A DNA stretch of 64,000 nucleotides, taken from Maridesulfovibrio sp. (GTDB lineage: Bacteria > Desulfobacterota > Desulfovibrionia > Desulfovibrionales > Desulfovibrionaceae). Shown in pieces: positions 54,015-64,000 of this stretch (positions are counted from its first letter, which is position 1; the number at the start of each line of letters is the position of its first letter). Below the pieces are notes generated by a model that saw only the letters and a list, made by a program, of their open reading frames with translations, ran no database searches and was not told the DNA's origin. The stretch spans positions 1,379,501-1,443,500 of the forward strand of contig NZ_OY763931.1 in NCBI RefSeq assembly GCF_963667685.1. Reading direction: 5' to 3'. The position numbers were made by a program, and so were the translations under genes.

Positions 54015-55400
54015 CTAAACGTCTCCGATTATCTTAGTGGGGTTCAGGATGCCTTTCGGGTCGATAGCACGCTTCATTTTCAGGGAGTACTCAAGAGTAG
54101 CCTTGGAGGTCTCTTTTTCCATCCATTTGGATTTAGCCATACCGATGCCGTGCTCGCCGGAAAGTGTTCCTTTGAGGGAAAGGGCAATGTCGAAGATTTC
54201 GTTAACAGCTTCTTCAACACGATGGAATTCTTCTTTGTTACGGTTGTCGCAGAGGATGGTGGGGTGCAGGTTACCATCACCGGCGTGACCGAAGGTTCCG
54301 ATGTCGATTTTGTACTTGGCGGCGATCTTTTCCAGACCATCCATCATTGCAGGAATCTGGGAACGGGGAACTGTCGCATCTTCAAGTACGGTAGTCGGTT
54401 TCGCACGGGCAAGAGCAGGCAGAGCGTTACGGCGGGCAGTCCAGAGAGCTTCACGCTCTTCTGCGGTTTCTGCCATTTTAACTTCGTTAGCACCGCATTT
54501 CTTACAAATGTTAACAACCTTCTCAGCATCTTCAAGAACTTCAGCCTGATGGCCGTCAACTTCGATCAGCAGAATTGCGCCTGCGTCACGGGGCAGACCG
54601 GCTTTAGTGAAGTCATCAACGTAGCGAATGGTGGCGTTATCGAGAAATTCAAGAGTACAAGGTACAATATGGTTGGAGATGATGGAAGCAACGGTCTCGG
54701 ATGCTTTGTGGACATCAGGGAACACAGCCATCATAGCTTTGGATGCTTTCGGCGGCGGAACGAGCTTCAAAATGATGTTAGAGAACACACCGAGAGTTCC
54801 TTCGGAAGCAACCATAAGGCCGGCAAGGTTGTAGCCGGTGACACACTTAACAGTGCGGGAGCCGGATTTAATCAGGTCACCGTTTACATCATAGAAATCC
54901 ATGCCCATGACGTAATCTTTGGTAACACCGTATTTAAGTCCACGGAGTCCGCCTGCGTTCTCGGCAACGTTACCTCCGAGGGTGGAGACTGCCTGAGAAC
55001 CCGGATCCGGGGGATAGAAAAGTCCTTTAGAAGCAACCTGTGCTGCAAACTGTGCGGTTACAACACCGGGTTCAACAACTGCGTAGAGGTCTTCTTCGTT
55101 GATTTCGAGAATTTTGTTCAGACCGTTGGTCAGGACAACTACTCCGCCGGGGTGGGGAATGGTTCCGCCGGAAAGGTTGGTACCTGCACCACGTACAGTC
55201 ATGGGAAGACCGTGTTCGTTACAAAGTGCGGTTACTGGGCCGAGCTGCTCGGTGGAGGTCGGCTTAATTACGAGCGCAGGTACCTGGGGATCAAGTACTG
55301 CAGAATCGTAAGAGTATGCATGGAGGTCAGCTTCTTCGTGCATGACATTCCCTGCACCTACAATCTTTTCAAAGTCTTTGGCTAACTTAGCGTTGGACAT
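54015..55400 (-). CDS. FAD-linked D-lactate dehydrogenase (GlcD-like)
   Basis: This 461-residue flavoprotein of the FAD-linked oxidase (PCMH/GlcD) family oxidises lactate, probably the D-isomer, to pyruvate. The FAD-binding half (about 35-215) has GLPMTVRGAGTNLSGGTIPH and GLFYPPDPGSQAVSTLGGNVAENAGG. The C-terminal cap domain (about 220-460) includes FGHAGDGNLHPTI and LSGEHGIGMAKSKW. The Fe-S partner gene follows at once. ATG 55400 has AGGAG 10 bases upstream. In Desulfovibrio this is the D-lactate dehydrogenase of the lactate operon. Confidence 0.93.
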   Translation of the reverse strand: MSNAKLAKDFEKIVGAGNVMHEEADLHAYSYDSAVLDPQVPALVIKPTSTEQLGPVTALCNEHGLPMTVRGAGTNLSGGTIPHPGGVVVLTNGLNKILEINEEDLYAVVEPGVVTAQFAAQVASKGLFYPPDPGSQAVSTLGGNVAENAGGLRGLKYGVTKDYVMGMDFYDVNGDLIKSGSRTVKCVTGYNLAGLMVASEGTLGVFSNIILKLVPPPKASKAMMAVFPDVHKASETVASIISNHIVPCTLEFLDNATIRYVDDFTKAGLPRDAGAILLIEVDGHQAEVLEDAEKVVNICKKCGANEVKMAETAEEREALWTARRNALPALARAKPTTVLEDATVPRSQIPAMMDGLEKIAAKYKIDIGTFGHAGDGNLHPTILCDNRNKEEFHRVEEAVNEIFDIALSLKGTLSGEHGIGMAKSKWMEKETSKATLEYSLKMKRAIDPKGILNPTKIIGDV

Positions 55401-55460
55401 GTTTTTTTGCTCCTGAATCTAAAAAACAATCTTGATATATATTGATCCGACTAATTAAAA

Positions 55461-55490
55461 CTCAGGGCCGGAGCCATCTCCGACCCTGAG
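55461..55490 (-). terminator. Weak terminator or stem-loop between lldP and glcD-like gene
   Basis: CTCAGGGTCGGAG pairs with CTCCGGCCCTGAG around ATGG, followed by TTTTAATT on the minus strand. The short T-run would allow partial termination, lowering expression of downstream genes. Confidence 0.7.
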
Positions 55491-55503
55491 AGGACGTATT
55501 TAA

Positions 55504-57216
55504 TTAGAACAGAGTGGGATACATTACGAAGGAAAGTACGCAGGCTACAACACCTACAACCGCACCGTAAAGCAGGAAGGGCCATACAGTACGCTTGAGG
55601 ATCTGACCTTCCATACCGGAGAGACCGACAACCGCACATCCTGCAACGATGTTGTGGATGCAGATCATGTTACCCATTGCACCACCAACAGCCTGTGCTG
55701 CTACGATGATCTGACGGGGCAGTTCGAGCTGAGCGGCTACGCCCCACTGGAATTCAGCGAAGAGCAGGTCAGATACGGTGTTAGAACCGGTGATGAAGGA
55801 ACCGAGACCACCAACGAAGGAAGCAACTACAGGCCAGGTCTGACCTGCGAGACCGGATACAGCTTCAGCCAGTGCCAGAGGCATGGAGAGGTAACCGTTG
55901 GGGTTAAGGGTTGCATCAGCAATACCGGAACCGCGGAAGATGGATACCAGCGCTACAGAGAAGAACAGAGCGATAGTGGGGTTCTTCATTTTTGCGATTG
56001 CTTCTTTCCAGGCCATTGCTGCCTTATCAGCAGGCATACCGTGGATGAAGATGGTCAGAACTGCAACGAGTGCGAAAGGAATAGTACCGGGGAGATACAG
56101 AATCTTGATGGAGTTATTTACAGACTCGAAACCGAGGATGTTTTTAAAAGGAATACCAACACCTGCGAGCATGCCTTTGAGACCGAGCTCGGGGATACGG
56201 GTAAGAACGAGGATCAGACCGATAAGAATGTAAGGAGTCCAAGCCTTGAACTGGCTCATGTGAGCTTTAAATTCACCGGTGTTTTCAGCGGAAACGGAAC
56301 CGGTCCATTCAGCATCCCAAGTGGAGGGTGCGCCGAAGTCCCAAGTTTTTTCAGGTACGCAGAAACCTTTCTTAGCACCGACGACAGCGATACCGAGACC
56401 TACGAGACCACCGAGCAGGGAGGGGAACTCAGGTCCGACAAACCATGCGGTGAAGAGGTAAGGTACAGTGAAAGCGGTAGATGCGAAAAGTGAGAATTTC
56501 CATGCGCCAAGACCTTCAGACCAGCTTTTGTTTTCACCGAAGAAACGGGTCATGAAGCCGAGCATGAACAAGGGCAGAATATAAATCATGGGAAGGTGCA
56601 TTACAGTTGCCCACTGACCCACGATAGCGTTGAAAGCTTCCATGGAGTGGAAGTTCAGGCCGGGAATTGCAGCAGCAACAGCCTGATCAACATAAGTAGT
56701 CAGGTATTTCATACCGAGGATGATCGGGGTACCAACAGCACCGAAGGTTACGGGGAAGGAGTTGAATACCAGACACATTACAACGGCACACAGGGGGGGG
56801 AACCCAAGGCTGAGGAGCAGCGGAGCAGCCAGAGCTGCGGGGGTACCGAAACCGGCGGCACCTTCAATAAATGCGGCGAACAGGTAACCGATAATCAGAA
56901 CCTGTACGCGACGGTCACGGCTGATGCCCTGAAATCCGTACTGGATGGTTTCCATCCCGCCGGAGTACTGCAGGGTATAAAGAATGATAATCGCACCAAA
57001 AACGATAATGAGAACGCCGATAGCGGTGATAAAACCGTGAACAGTAAGCGCTGCAACGTAACCTGCGGGCAGGTTCCATACAGCGATTGCGCCTGCAACA
57101 GCAGACAGCCATGAAACGGGCATAGCTTTAGTAGCCGGCCAGCGAAGGCCGACCATCAGTACCATTGCCAGTACGATCGGGATGATCGCAACAAGGGCTA
57201 AAATTCCTACAGACAT
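55504..57216 (-). CDS. lldP: L-lactate permease
   Basis: This 570-residue inner-membrane protein of the lactate permease (LctP/LldP) family imports lactate with protons. It has about 13-14 hydrophobic helices. Family motifs are the N-terminal [59 protein letters not shown] and, near the C-terminus, [26 protein letters not shown] lies 6 bases before ATG 57216. It is located after por and before the FAD-linked dehydrogenase gene, so uptake and oxidation are co-expressed. Confidence 0.96.
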   Translation of the reverse strand: MSVGILALVAIIPIVLAMVLMVGLRWPATKAMPVSWLSAVAGAIAVWNLPAGYVAALTVHGFITAIGVLIIVFGAIIILYTLQYSGGMETIQYGFQGISRDRRVQVLIIGYLFAAFIEGAAGFGTPAALAAPLLLSLGFPPLCAVVMCLVFNSFPVTFGAVGTPIILGMKYLTTYVDQAVAAAIPGLNFHSMEAFNAIVGQWATVMHLPMIYILPLFMLGFMTRFFGENKSWSEGLGAWKFSLFASTAFTVPYLFTAWFVGPEFPSLLGGLVGLGIAVVGAKKGFCVPEKTWDFGAPSTWDAEWTGSVSAENTGEFKAHMSQFKAWTPYILIGLILVLTRIPELGLKGMLAGVGIPFKNILGFESVNNSIKILYLPGTIPFALVAVLTIFIHGMPADKAAMAWKEAIAKMKNPTIALFFSVALVSIFRGSGIADATLNPNGYLSMPLALAEAVSGLAGQTWPVVASFVGGLGSFITGSNTVSDLLFAEFQWGVAAQLELPRQIIVAAQAVGGAMGNMICIHNIVAGCAVVGLSGMEGQILKRTVWPFLLYGAVVGVVACVLSFVMYPTLF

Positions 57217-57391
57217 GTTTCCTCCTTAAGCAAAAGAAATGCTTTTGTTCTTGCCGCCCTCTGATGAAAACACATTCATCATACCACATAAAGGCGACAC
57301 AAGCTCAACGTTTATTTGGAAGTCTGTTGACGACTTCTACCCTGCTCTCCTCTTAGTGCGATACACCTTCCAATCGCAGATAGAGGGAGTG

Positions 57392-57426
57392 CTGCGGACG
57401 GGCCACCTGTGCAGGCCCGTCCGCAG
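57392..57426 (-). other. Intra-operon stem-loop between por and lldP
   Basis: CTGCGGACGGGCC pairs perfectly with GGCCCGTCCGCAG (13 bp, very GC-rich) around a 9-base loop. No T-run follows on the minus strand. It lies 13 bases after the por stop. Confidence 0.82.
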
Positions 57427-57438
57427 ACGCGGGTGGTG

Positions 57439-60975
<3,537 letters not shown>

Positions 60976-61074
60976 TTAAGAGATTTAATGTAGTAACCTC
61001 ACCGAGTAATAAAAACCTTGCTGAAACAATCGGAACCCAAGGCGCAAGGTTGAACACTCACATGGGCCAACAGT

Positions 61075-61092
61075 TTTCAATTTGCGTGCCAA
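61075..61092 (-). promoter_or_regulatory. Sigma-54 (-24/-12) promoter of the lactate operon
   Basis: Minus strand: TTGGCACGCAAATTGA (61092-61077). It matches the consensus TGGCACG-N4-TTGC except for the last base. It lies about 115 bases before por and about 300 bases downstream of the sigma-54 activator gene. Confidence 0.75.
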
Positions 61093-61135
61093 ACACAATT
61101 AACAAAGTAAAGAACCGTATATTCAGCTAGTTAAC

Positions 61136-61163
61136 TAAACATTCTCTTTATGAGGAATGTTTA
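61136..61163. promoter_or_regulatory. Inverted repeat, candidate activator site
   Basis: TAAACATTC (61136-61144) and GAATGTTTA (61155-61163) form a perfect 9-bp inverted repeat with a 10-base spacer. It lies about 45-70 bases upstream of the -24 box, a usual position for sigma-54 activator binding. Confidence 0.65.
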
Positions 61164-61285
61164 CAGTTCTCTATTGTCCGAAATTTAAGACACCAGAGAT
61201 GTCTTTAAATATCTATAATGCCGTGACCGAAATAACACATTGGGTAAAAAGCCCGCTCCCCAACGCTTACGGACTGTCGCACACA

Positions 61286-61321
61286 AAAAAAGCCCTGTCT
61301 TCAAAAAAAGACAAGGCTTAG
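61286..61321 (-). terminator. Intrinsic terminator of the regulator genes
   Basis: On the minus strand AGCCTTGTCTT pairs with AGACAGGGCT and is followed by seven T. It separates the regulator transcript from the por operon. Confidence 0.88.
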
Positions 61322-61395
61322 TCTTAAAAACCAGACTGAACACTTATTCAATGATTATCTTATAGATAACAAGTCATATACATCACTCACTTACT

Positions 61396-62883
61396 TCAAT
61401 CATTTATCCCATGCTTCTTTAAAAGAGCATAAAAATGTGAACGCGAAAGACCTGAAATTTTTAAGATAGATGCTGTTTCACCATGATGCCTGAGCAACAG
61501 CTCTTCAAGGTATTTTTTCTCTGCAATGCCCTTAAAAACTTTTAACGTAGGAAGCTCACCAGTGAGAATATCAGACACCGCAGCGTTAATAACTGAATCC
61601 TGGTTCAATCTGCGAGAGTCTTTTTTTTCAGACACATAATCTTCCCCCAGTGCCGAAGCGGAAGTAGACCGCCCCTGCAACTCCTGCGTTAGCTCTTCGC
61701 CCTTCTGCAGATTAGATTTTGCCATCTTTATCCGCAGGGCATCTGAGAGATGCATGGCGTAGATAGTATTACCACTTCCCGCCGCGACAAATGCCTGCTC
61801 CACAATATTGAACAGCTGGCGCACGTTACCCGGCCAGTCGTAGTTATCAAGCACATCATAAAAGTCGGAGTTTGCAACCTTGGGCGGCACACCATACTGG
61901 GAACTAAGTCGTGAAAGGTGGAATGAAGTCAGTTCGCGGATATCCCCTTCCCTGTCTCGAAGTGGCGGCAGATGTATATGGATGGTCTGGATGCGGTAAA
62001 GCAGGTCCTGCCTGAAATCACCACGGCTTACCATAGCTTCAAGATCTCGGTTGGTAGCGGCTATCAGTCGGAAATCACTTTTAAATTCTCTGTTTTCACC
62101 CACAGGACGGTAAGCACGCTCCTGCAATACCCTTAAAAAAGATTTCTGCACCGCCAGCGGCATCTCTCCTACTTCATCAAGAAACAGTGTTCCCTTGTCT
62201 GCCAGCGGAATCAGCCCCTTCCGGTCTGCCTGAGCTCCGGTAAAAGATCCTCGTTTATGACCGAAAAGAGTGGATTCAACCAGAGTCTCAGTCAAAGACG
62301 CACAGTCAACTACTACAAAATTATTCTTGGACCTCTTGGAGTTCTCATGGATCGTCTGAGCGAAAAGTTCCTTACCAGTCCCTGTCTCACCATTAACGAG
62401 TACATTGGCGTCCGACCCCGAAGCGTGCGCGACAAGATCATAACAGCTTTTAATCTCGCTACTTTTGCCGACGATATTATCGAGATTAAGAGCGACACAA
62501 TGGGCCTTGGTCTGTTTTTCCTCGTGAAATTCCAATGCCCGGCGCATGGAAAGGGTAATCTGCTTCACAGATGACGGTTTCACCAGAAAATCCCAAGCCC
62601 CGCCCTGAATAGCGAGCTCCGCCCCGTCGGCATCACCTTTACCAGTTAAAATTATCACCTCCGGATTACCGGAAGAATCCTTGACCTGCTGCAGGTAATC
62701 AAGACCGTTGCCGTCCGGAAGAGATATATCGAGAAAAACGAGATCAAAGACAGCATTGTTGACTTTAGCCAGACCGTCCCTCAAGTTGTACGAACTTACC
62801 GCCTCATGTCCTGCCCGGGCTATAAGACTCTCTATTGTTTCGCAAACCTGCACATCGTCATCAATAATCAGAATTTTACCCAT
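61396..62883 (-). CDS. Sigma-54-dependent response regulator (NtrC family)
   Basis: This 495-residue activator has a receiver domain (1-120, phospho-acceptor D52 in LDISLPDGNG), an AAA+ domain (about 140-375) and a Fis-type DNA-binding helix-turn-helix at the C-terminus (HHGETASILKISGLSRSHFY). The AAA+ domain has Walker A GETGTGKE, the sigma-54-contact loop GSFTGA (canonical GAFTGA with Ser) and Walker B GTLFLDEVGEMP. Its 5' end overlaps the upstream kinase gene by 8 bases, so both are coupled. It lies directly upstream of the lactate operon and its sigma-54 promoter; in Desulfovibrio vulgaris the equivalent regulator controls this operon. Confidence 0.95.
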   Translation of the reverse strand: MGKILIIDDDVQVCETIESLIARAGHEAVSSYNLRDGLAKVNNAVFDLVFLDISLPDGNGLDYLQQVKDSSGNPEVIILTGKGDADGAELAIQGGAWDFLVKPSSVKQITLSMRRALEFHEEKQTKAHCVALNLDNIVGKSSEIKSCYDLVAHASGSDANVLVNGETGTGKELFAQTIHENSKRSKNNFVVVDCASLTETLVESTLFGHKRGSFTGAQADRKGLIPLADKGTLFLDEVGEMPLAVQKSFLRVLQERAYRPVGENREFKSDFRLIAATNRDLEAMVSRGDFRQDLLYRIQTIHIHLPPLRDREGDIRELTSFHLSRLSSQYGVPPKVANSDFYDVLDNYDWPGNVRQLFNIVEQAFVAAGSGNTIYAMHLSDALRIKMAKSNLQKGEELTQELQGRSTSASALGEDYVSEKKDSRRLNQDSVINAAVSDILTGELPTLKVFKGIAEKKYLEELLLRHHGETASILKISGLSRSHFYALLKKHGIND

Positions 62884-64000
62884 CTATATTCTCCGTGGGA
62901 GCAAGGACTTCCCGAATTGCGTCTGCGATAGTTGTTTTATTGTAAGGCTTCATAAGTACTTTCCTGACACTTTTCACATCATATTCCGCATCTGCCACAT
63001 AGCTGAGCACATTGCGTCTGCCGGAAACAACCAAAATAGGCAGGTCCGGGGCCACATCTTGAACCATACGGGAAAGTTCCAGACCGTTGGTCTGCGGCAT
63101 GTCATAATCAGTAATCATAATATCAAAACGTCCCGGCTCGTCCACAATCATATTAAATGCCTTTTCCGGGGAAGCAAGAGCTGTAACATCATAGCCGAGA
63201 CTTTCGAGGATGCGCGGTGTCGTTTCGAGCTGGTCTTCATCATCTTCAACAAAGAGAACCGTCTCCTGTCCCATAGGCAAGGCTCCATAGCTTTTCCGGA
63301 CAACGTCGCGAAGCTGCCCATGAACCGGGAGAAAAATCTCAAAACAGGTCCTGACGTCAGGGATACTGTTTACAGATATTCCGCCGCCATGCCCTTTAAT
63401 CAAACCATGCACAACCGCCAGTCCCAACCCGGTCCCTTCGGCCTTACCTTTAGTAGTAAAAAAGGGATCAAAAATTTTATCCAGAATTTCAACAGGAATC
63501 CCCGGTCCGTCATCAGAAATTTCCAGTCGAAGGTAAATACCGGGCGCGACCCGCATAAACTGGGCCTGCTCATCTTCCACTTCCACCGTAGTAAGCGAAA
63601 CATCAATACTACCGCCCCTGCCCTTCAGGGATTGAAAGGAGTTGGTACAAAGGTTCATGATTACCTGATGAATCTGGGTCGGGTCGGCCATTACCAGCGG
63701 CGCACCCTCAGGCACATTGGCTGATACCCGAATATTTCGCGGCAGGGAAGCTTTAATAAAATCTACTGTTTCCTTCACAACCTCGCCGATATCAGTAGGC
63801 TTGAACCCTTCCTGAGAAGGGCGGCTGAACGTCAATATCTGCTTGACCACACGGCTTCCGCGCTGAGCGGCTTTAATGGACCTGTCGAGATCTTTCCATG
63901 TGATAGTGCCTTCTTCAATATCACTAAGTGCCAGCTCAACAGAGTTCATGATTGAGGTAAGAATATTATTGAAATCATGAGCAATTCCACCCGCAAGCGT
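62876..64000 (-). CDS. Hybrid sensor histidine kinase (5' part outside window)
   Basis: Only the C-terminal ~374 codons are visible. The frame enters from the window edge: the first visible residues include GGIAHDFNNILTS with the phospho-accepting His (63977-63979). Next are the ATPase domain (QVIMNLCTNSFQSLKG, DDGPGIPVEILDKIFDPFFT, GTGLGLAVVHGLI) and a C-terminal receiver domain with MITDYDMPQTNG. The sensor part is missing, so the signal cannot be inferred. It overlaps the response regulator start by 8 bases. It would phosphorylate the neighbouring sigma-54 regulator, possibly through its own receiver and a further relay. Confidence 0.93.
   Translation of the reverse strand, partial: TLAGGIAHDFNNILTSIMNSVELALSDIEEGTITWKDLDRSIKAAQRGSRVVKQILTFSRPSQEGFKPTDIGEVVKETVDFIKASLPRNIRVSANVPEGAPLVMADPTQIHQVIMNLCTNSFQSLKGRGGSIDVSLTTVEVEDEQAQFMRVAPGIYLRLEISDDGPGIPVEILDKIFDPFFTTKGKAEGTGLGLAVVHGLIKGHGGGISVNSIPDVRTCFEIFLPVHGQLRDVVRKSYGALPMGQETVLFVEDDEDQLETTPRILESLGYDVTALASPEKAFNMIVDEPGRFDIMITDYDMPQTNGLELSRMVQDVAPDLPILVVSGRRNVLSYVADAEYDVKSVRKVLMKPYNKTTIADAIREVLAPTENIDG

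Overview
The window looks like chromosome from a sulfate-reducing bacterium of the Desulfovibrionaceae, probably a moderate-GC marine type (Maridesulfovibrio-like). This is inferred from gene content. The strongest marker is the minus-strand operon for pyruvate:ferredoxin oxidoreductase, lactate permease, FAD lactate dehydrogenase, Fe-S subunit, Pta, AckA, LutC-like and fused LutB/LutA-like proteins, which matches the organic-acid oxidation region of Desulfovibrio. No insertion sequence, prophage or CRISPR array is visible.

Layout. (1) 1-8270, minus: envelope biogenesis operon lysS-lolC-lolD-bamA-ompH-lpxD-fabZ, cut by the window edge. (2) 8400-10130: three near-identical tRNA-Asn cassettes, each with promoter, leader hairpin, tRNA and terminator, with a periplasmic binding protein gene between the second and third. 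(3) 10211-12827: a small cereblon-type CULT domain protein, pyruvate kinase, and a lipid-anchored OmpH/Skp-like protein. (4) 13007-20410: Na/phosphate cotransporter with an unknown membrane-anchored protein, a PAS histidine kinase, an iron alcohol dehydrogenase and a DUF4301 protein. (5) 20954-23741: ZnuA-type metal-binding protein, convergent with a YcgQ/YcgR-type permease pair. (6) 23950-24356 and 34679-34845: three initiator tRNA-fMet genes. (7) 24408-29289: ArgP/LysG-type regulator divergent from a LysE exporter, a chemoreceptor, and AzlCD. (8) 29409-34215: dhaK-dhaL-dhaM dihydroxyacetone kinase operon, whose DhaM is fused to HPr and Enzyme I, with a dispersed palindromic repeat around dhaM. 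(9) 34891-41110: glycosyltransferase plus TVP38 protein, a MoxR ATPase/VWA pair with an unknown partner, MntP, and a YheT-type hydrolase. (10) 41141-45800: two paralogous Cache chemoreceptors, a degenerate Hpt-like protein and a Dabb protein. (11) 45991-60963: the lactate-to-acetate operon. (12) 61286-64000: its likely regulators, a sigma-54 response regulator and a hybrid histidine kinase cut by the window end.

How the parts work together. Lactate enters through LldP and is oxidised to pyruvate by the GlcD-like/GlcF-like pair and/or the LutC and fused LutB-LutA proteins. PFOR makes acetyl-CoA and reduced ferredoxin, and Pta/AckA convert acetyl-CoA to acetate and ATP. A near-consensus -24/-12 promoter and a 9-bp inverted repeat lie between this operon and the sigma-54 activator gene. 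Strong stem-loops sit in every long gap of the operon, which suggests segmental mRNA processing or stabilisation.

The observations most worth a second look are: the CULT-domain protein with an intact three-tryptophan pocket; a B12-box-like sequence followed by an intrinsic terminator, antisense inside the lactate operon; the sigma-54 promoter and inverted repeat; the operon stem-loops; the shared architecture of all six tRNA promoters; the dhaM repeat family; and a BamA with an extra N-terminal domain.
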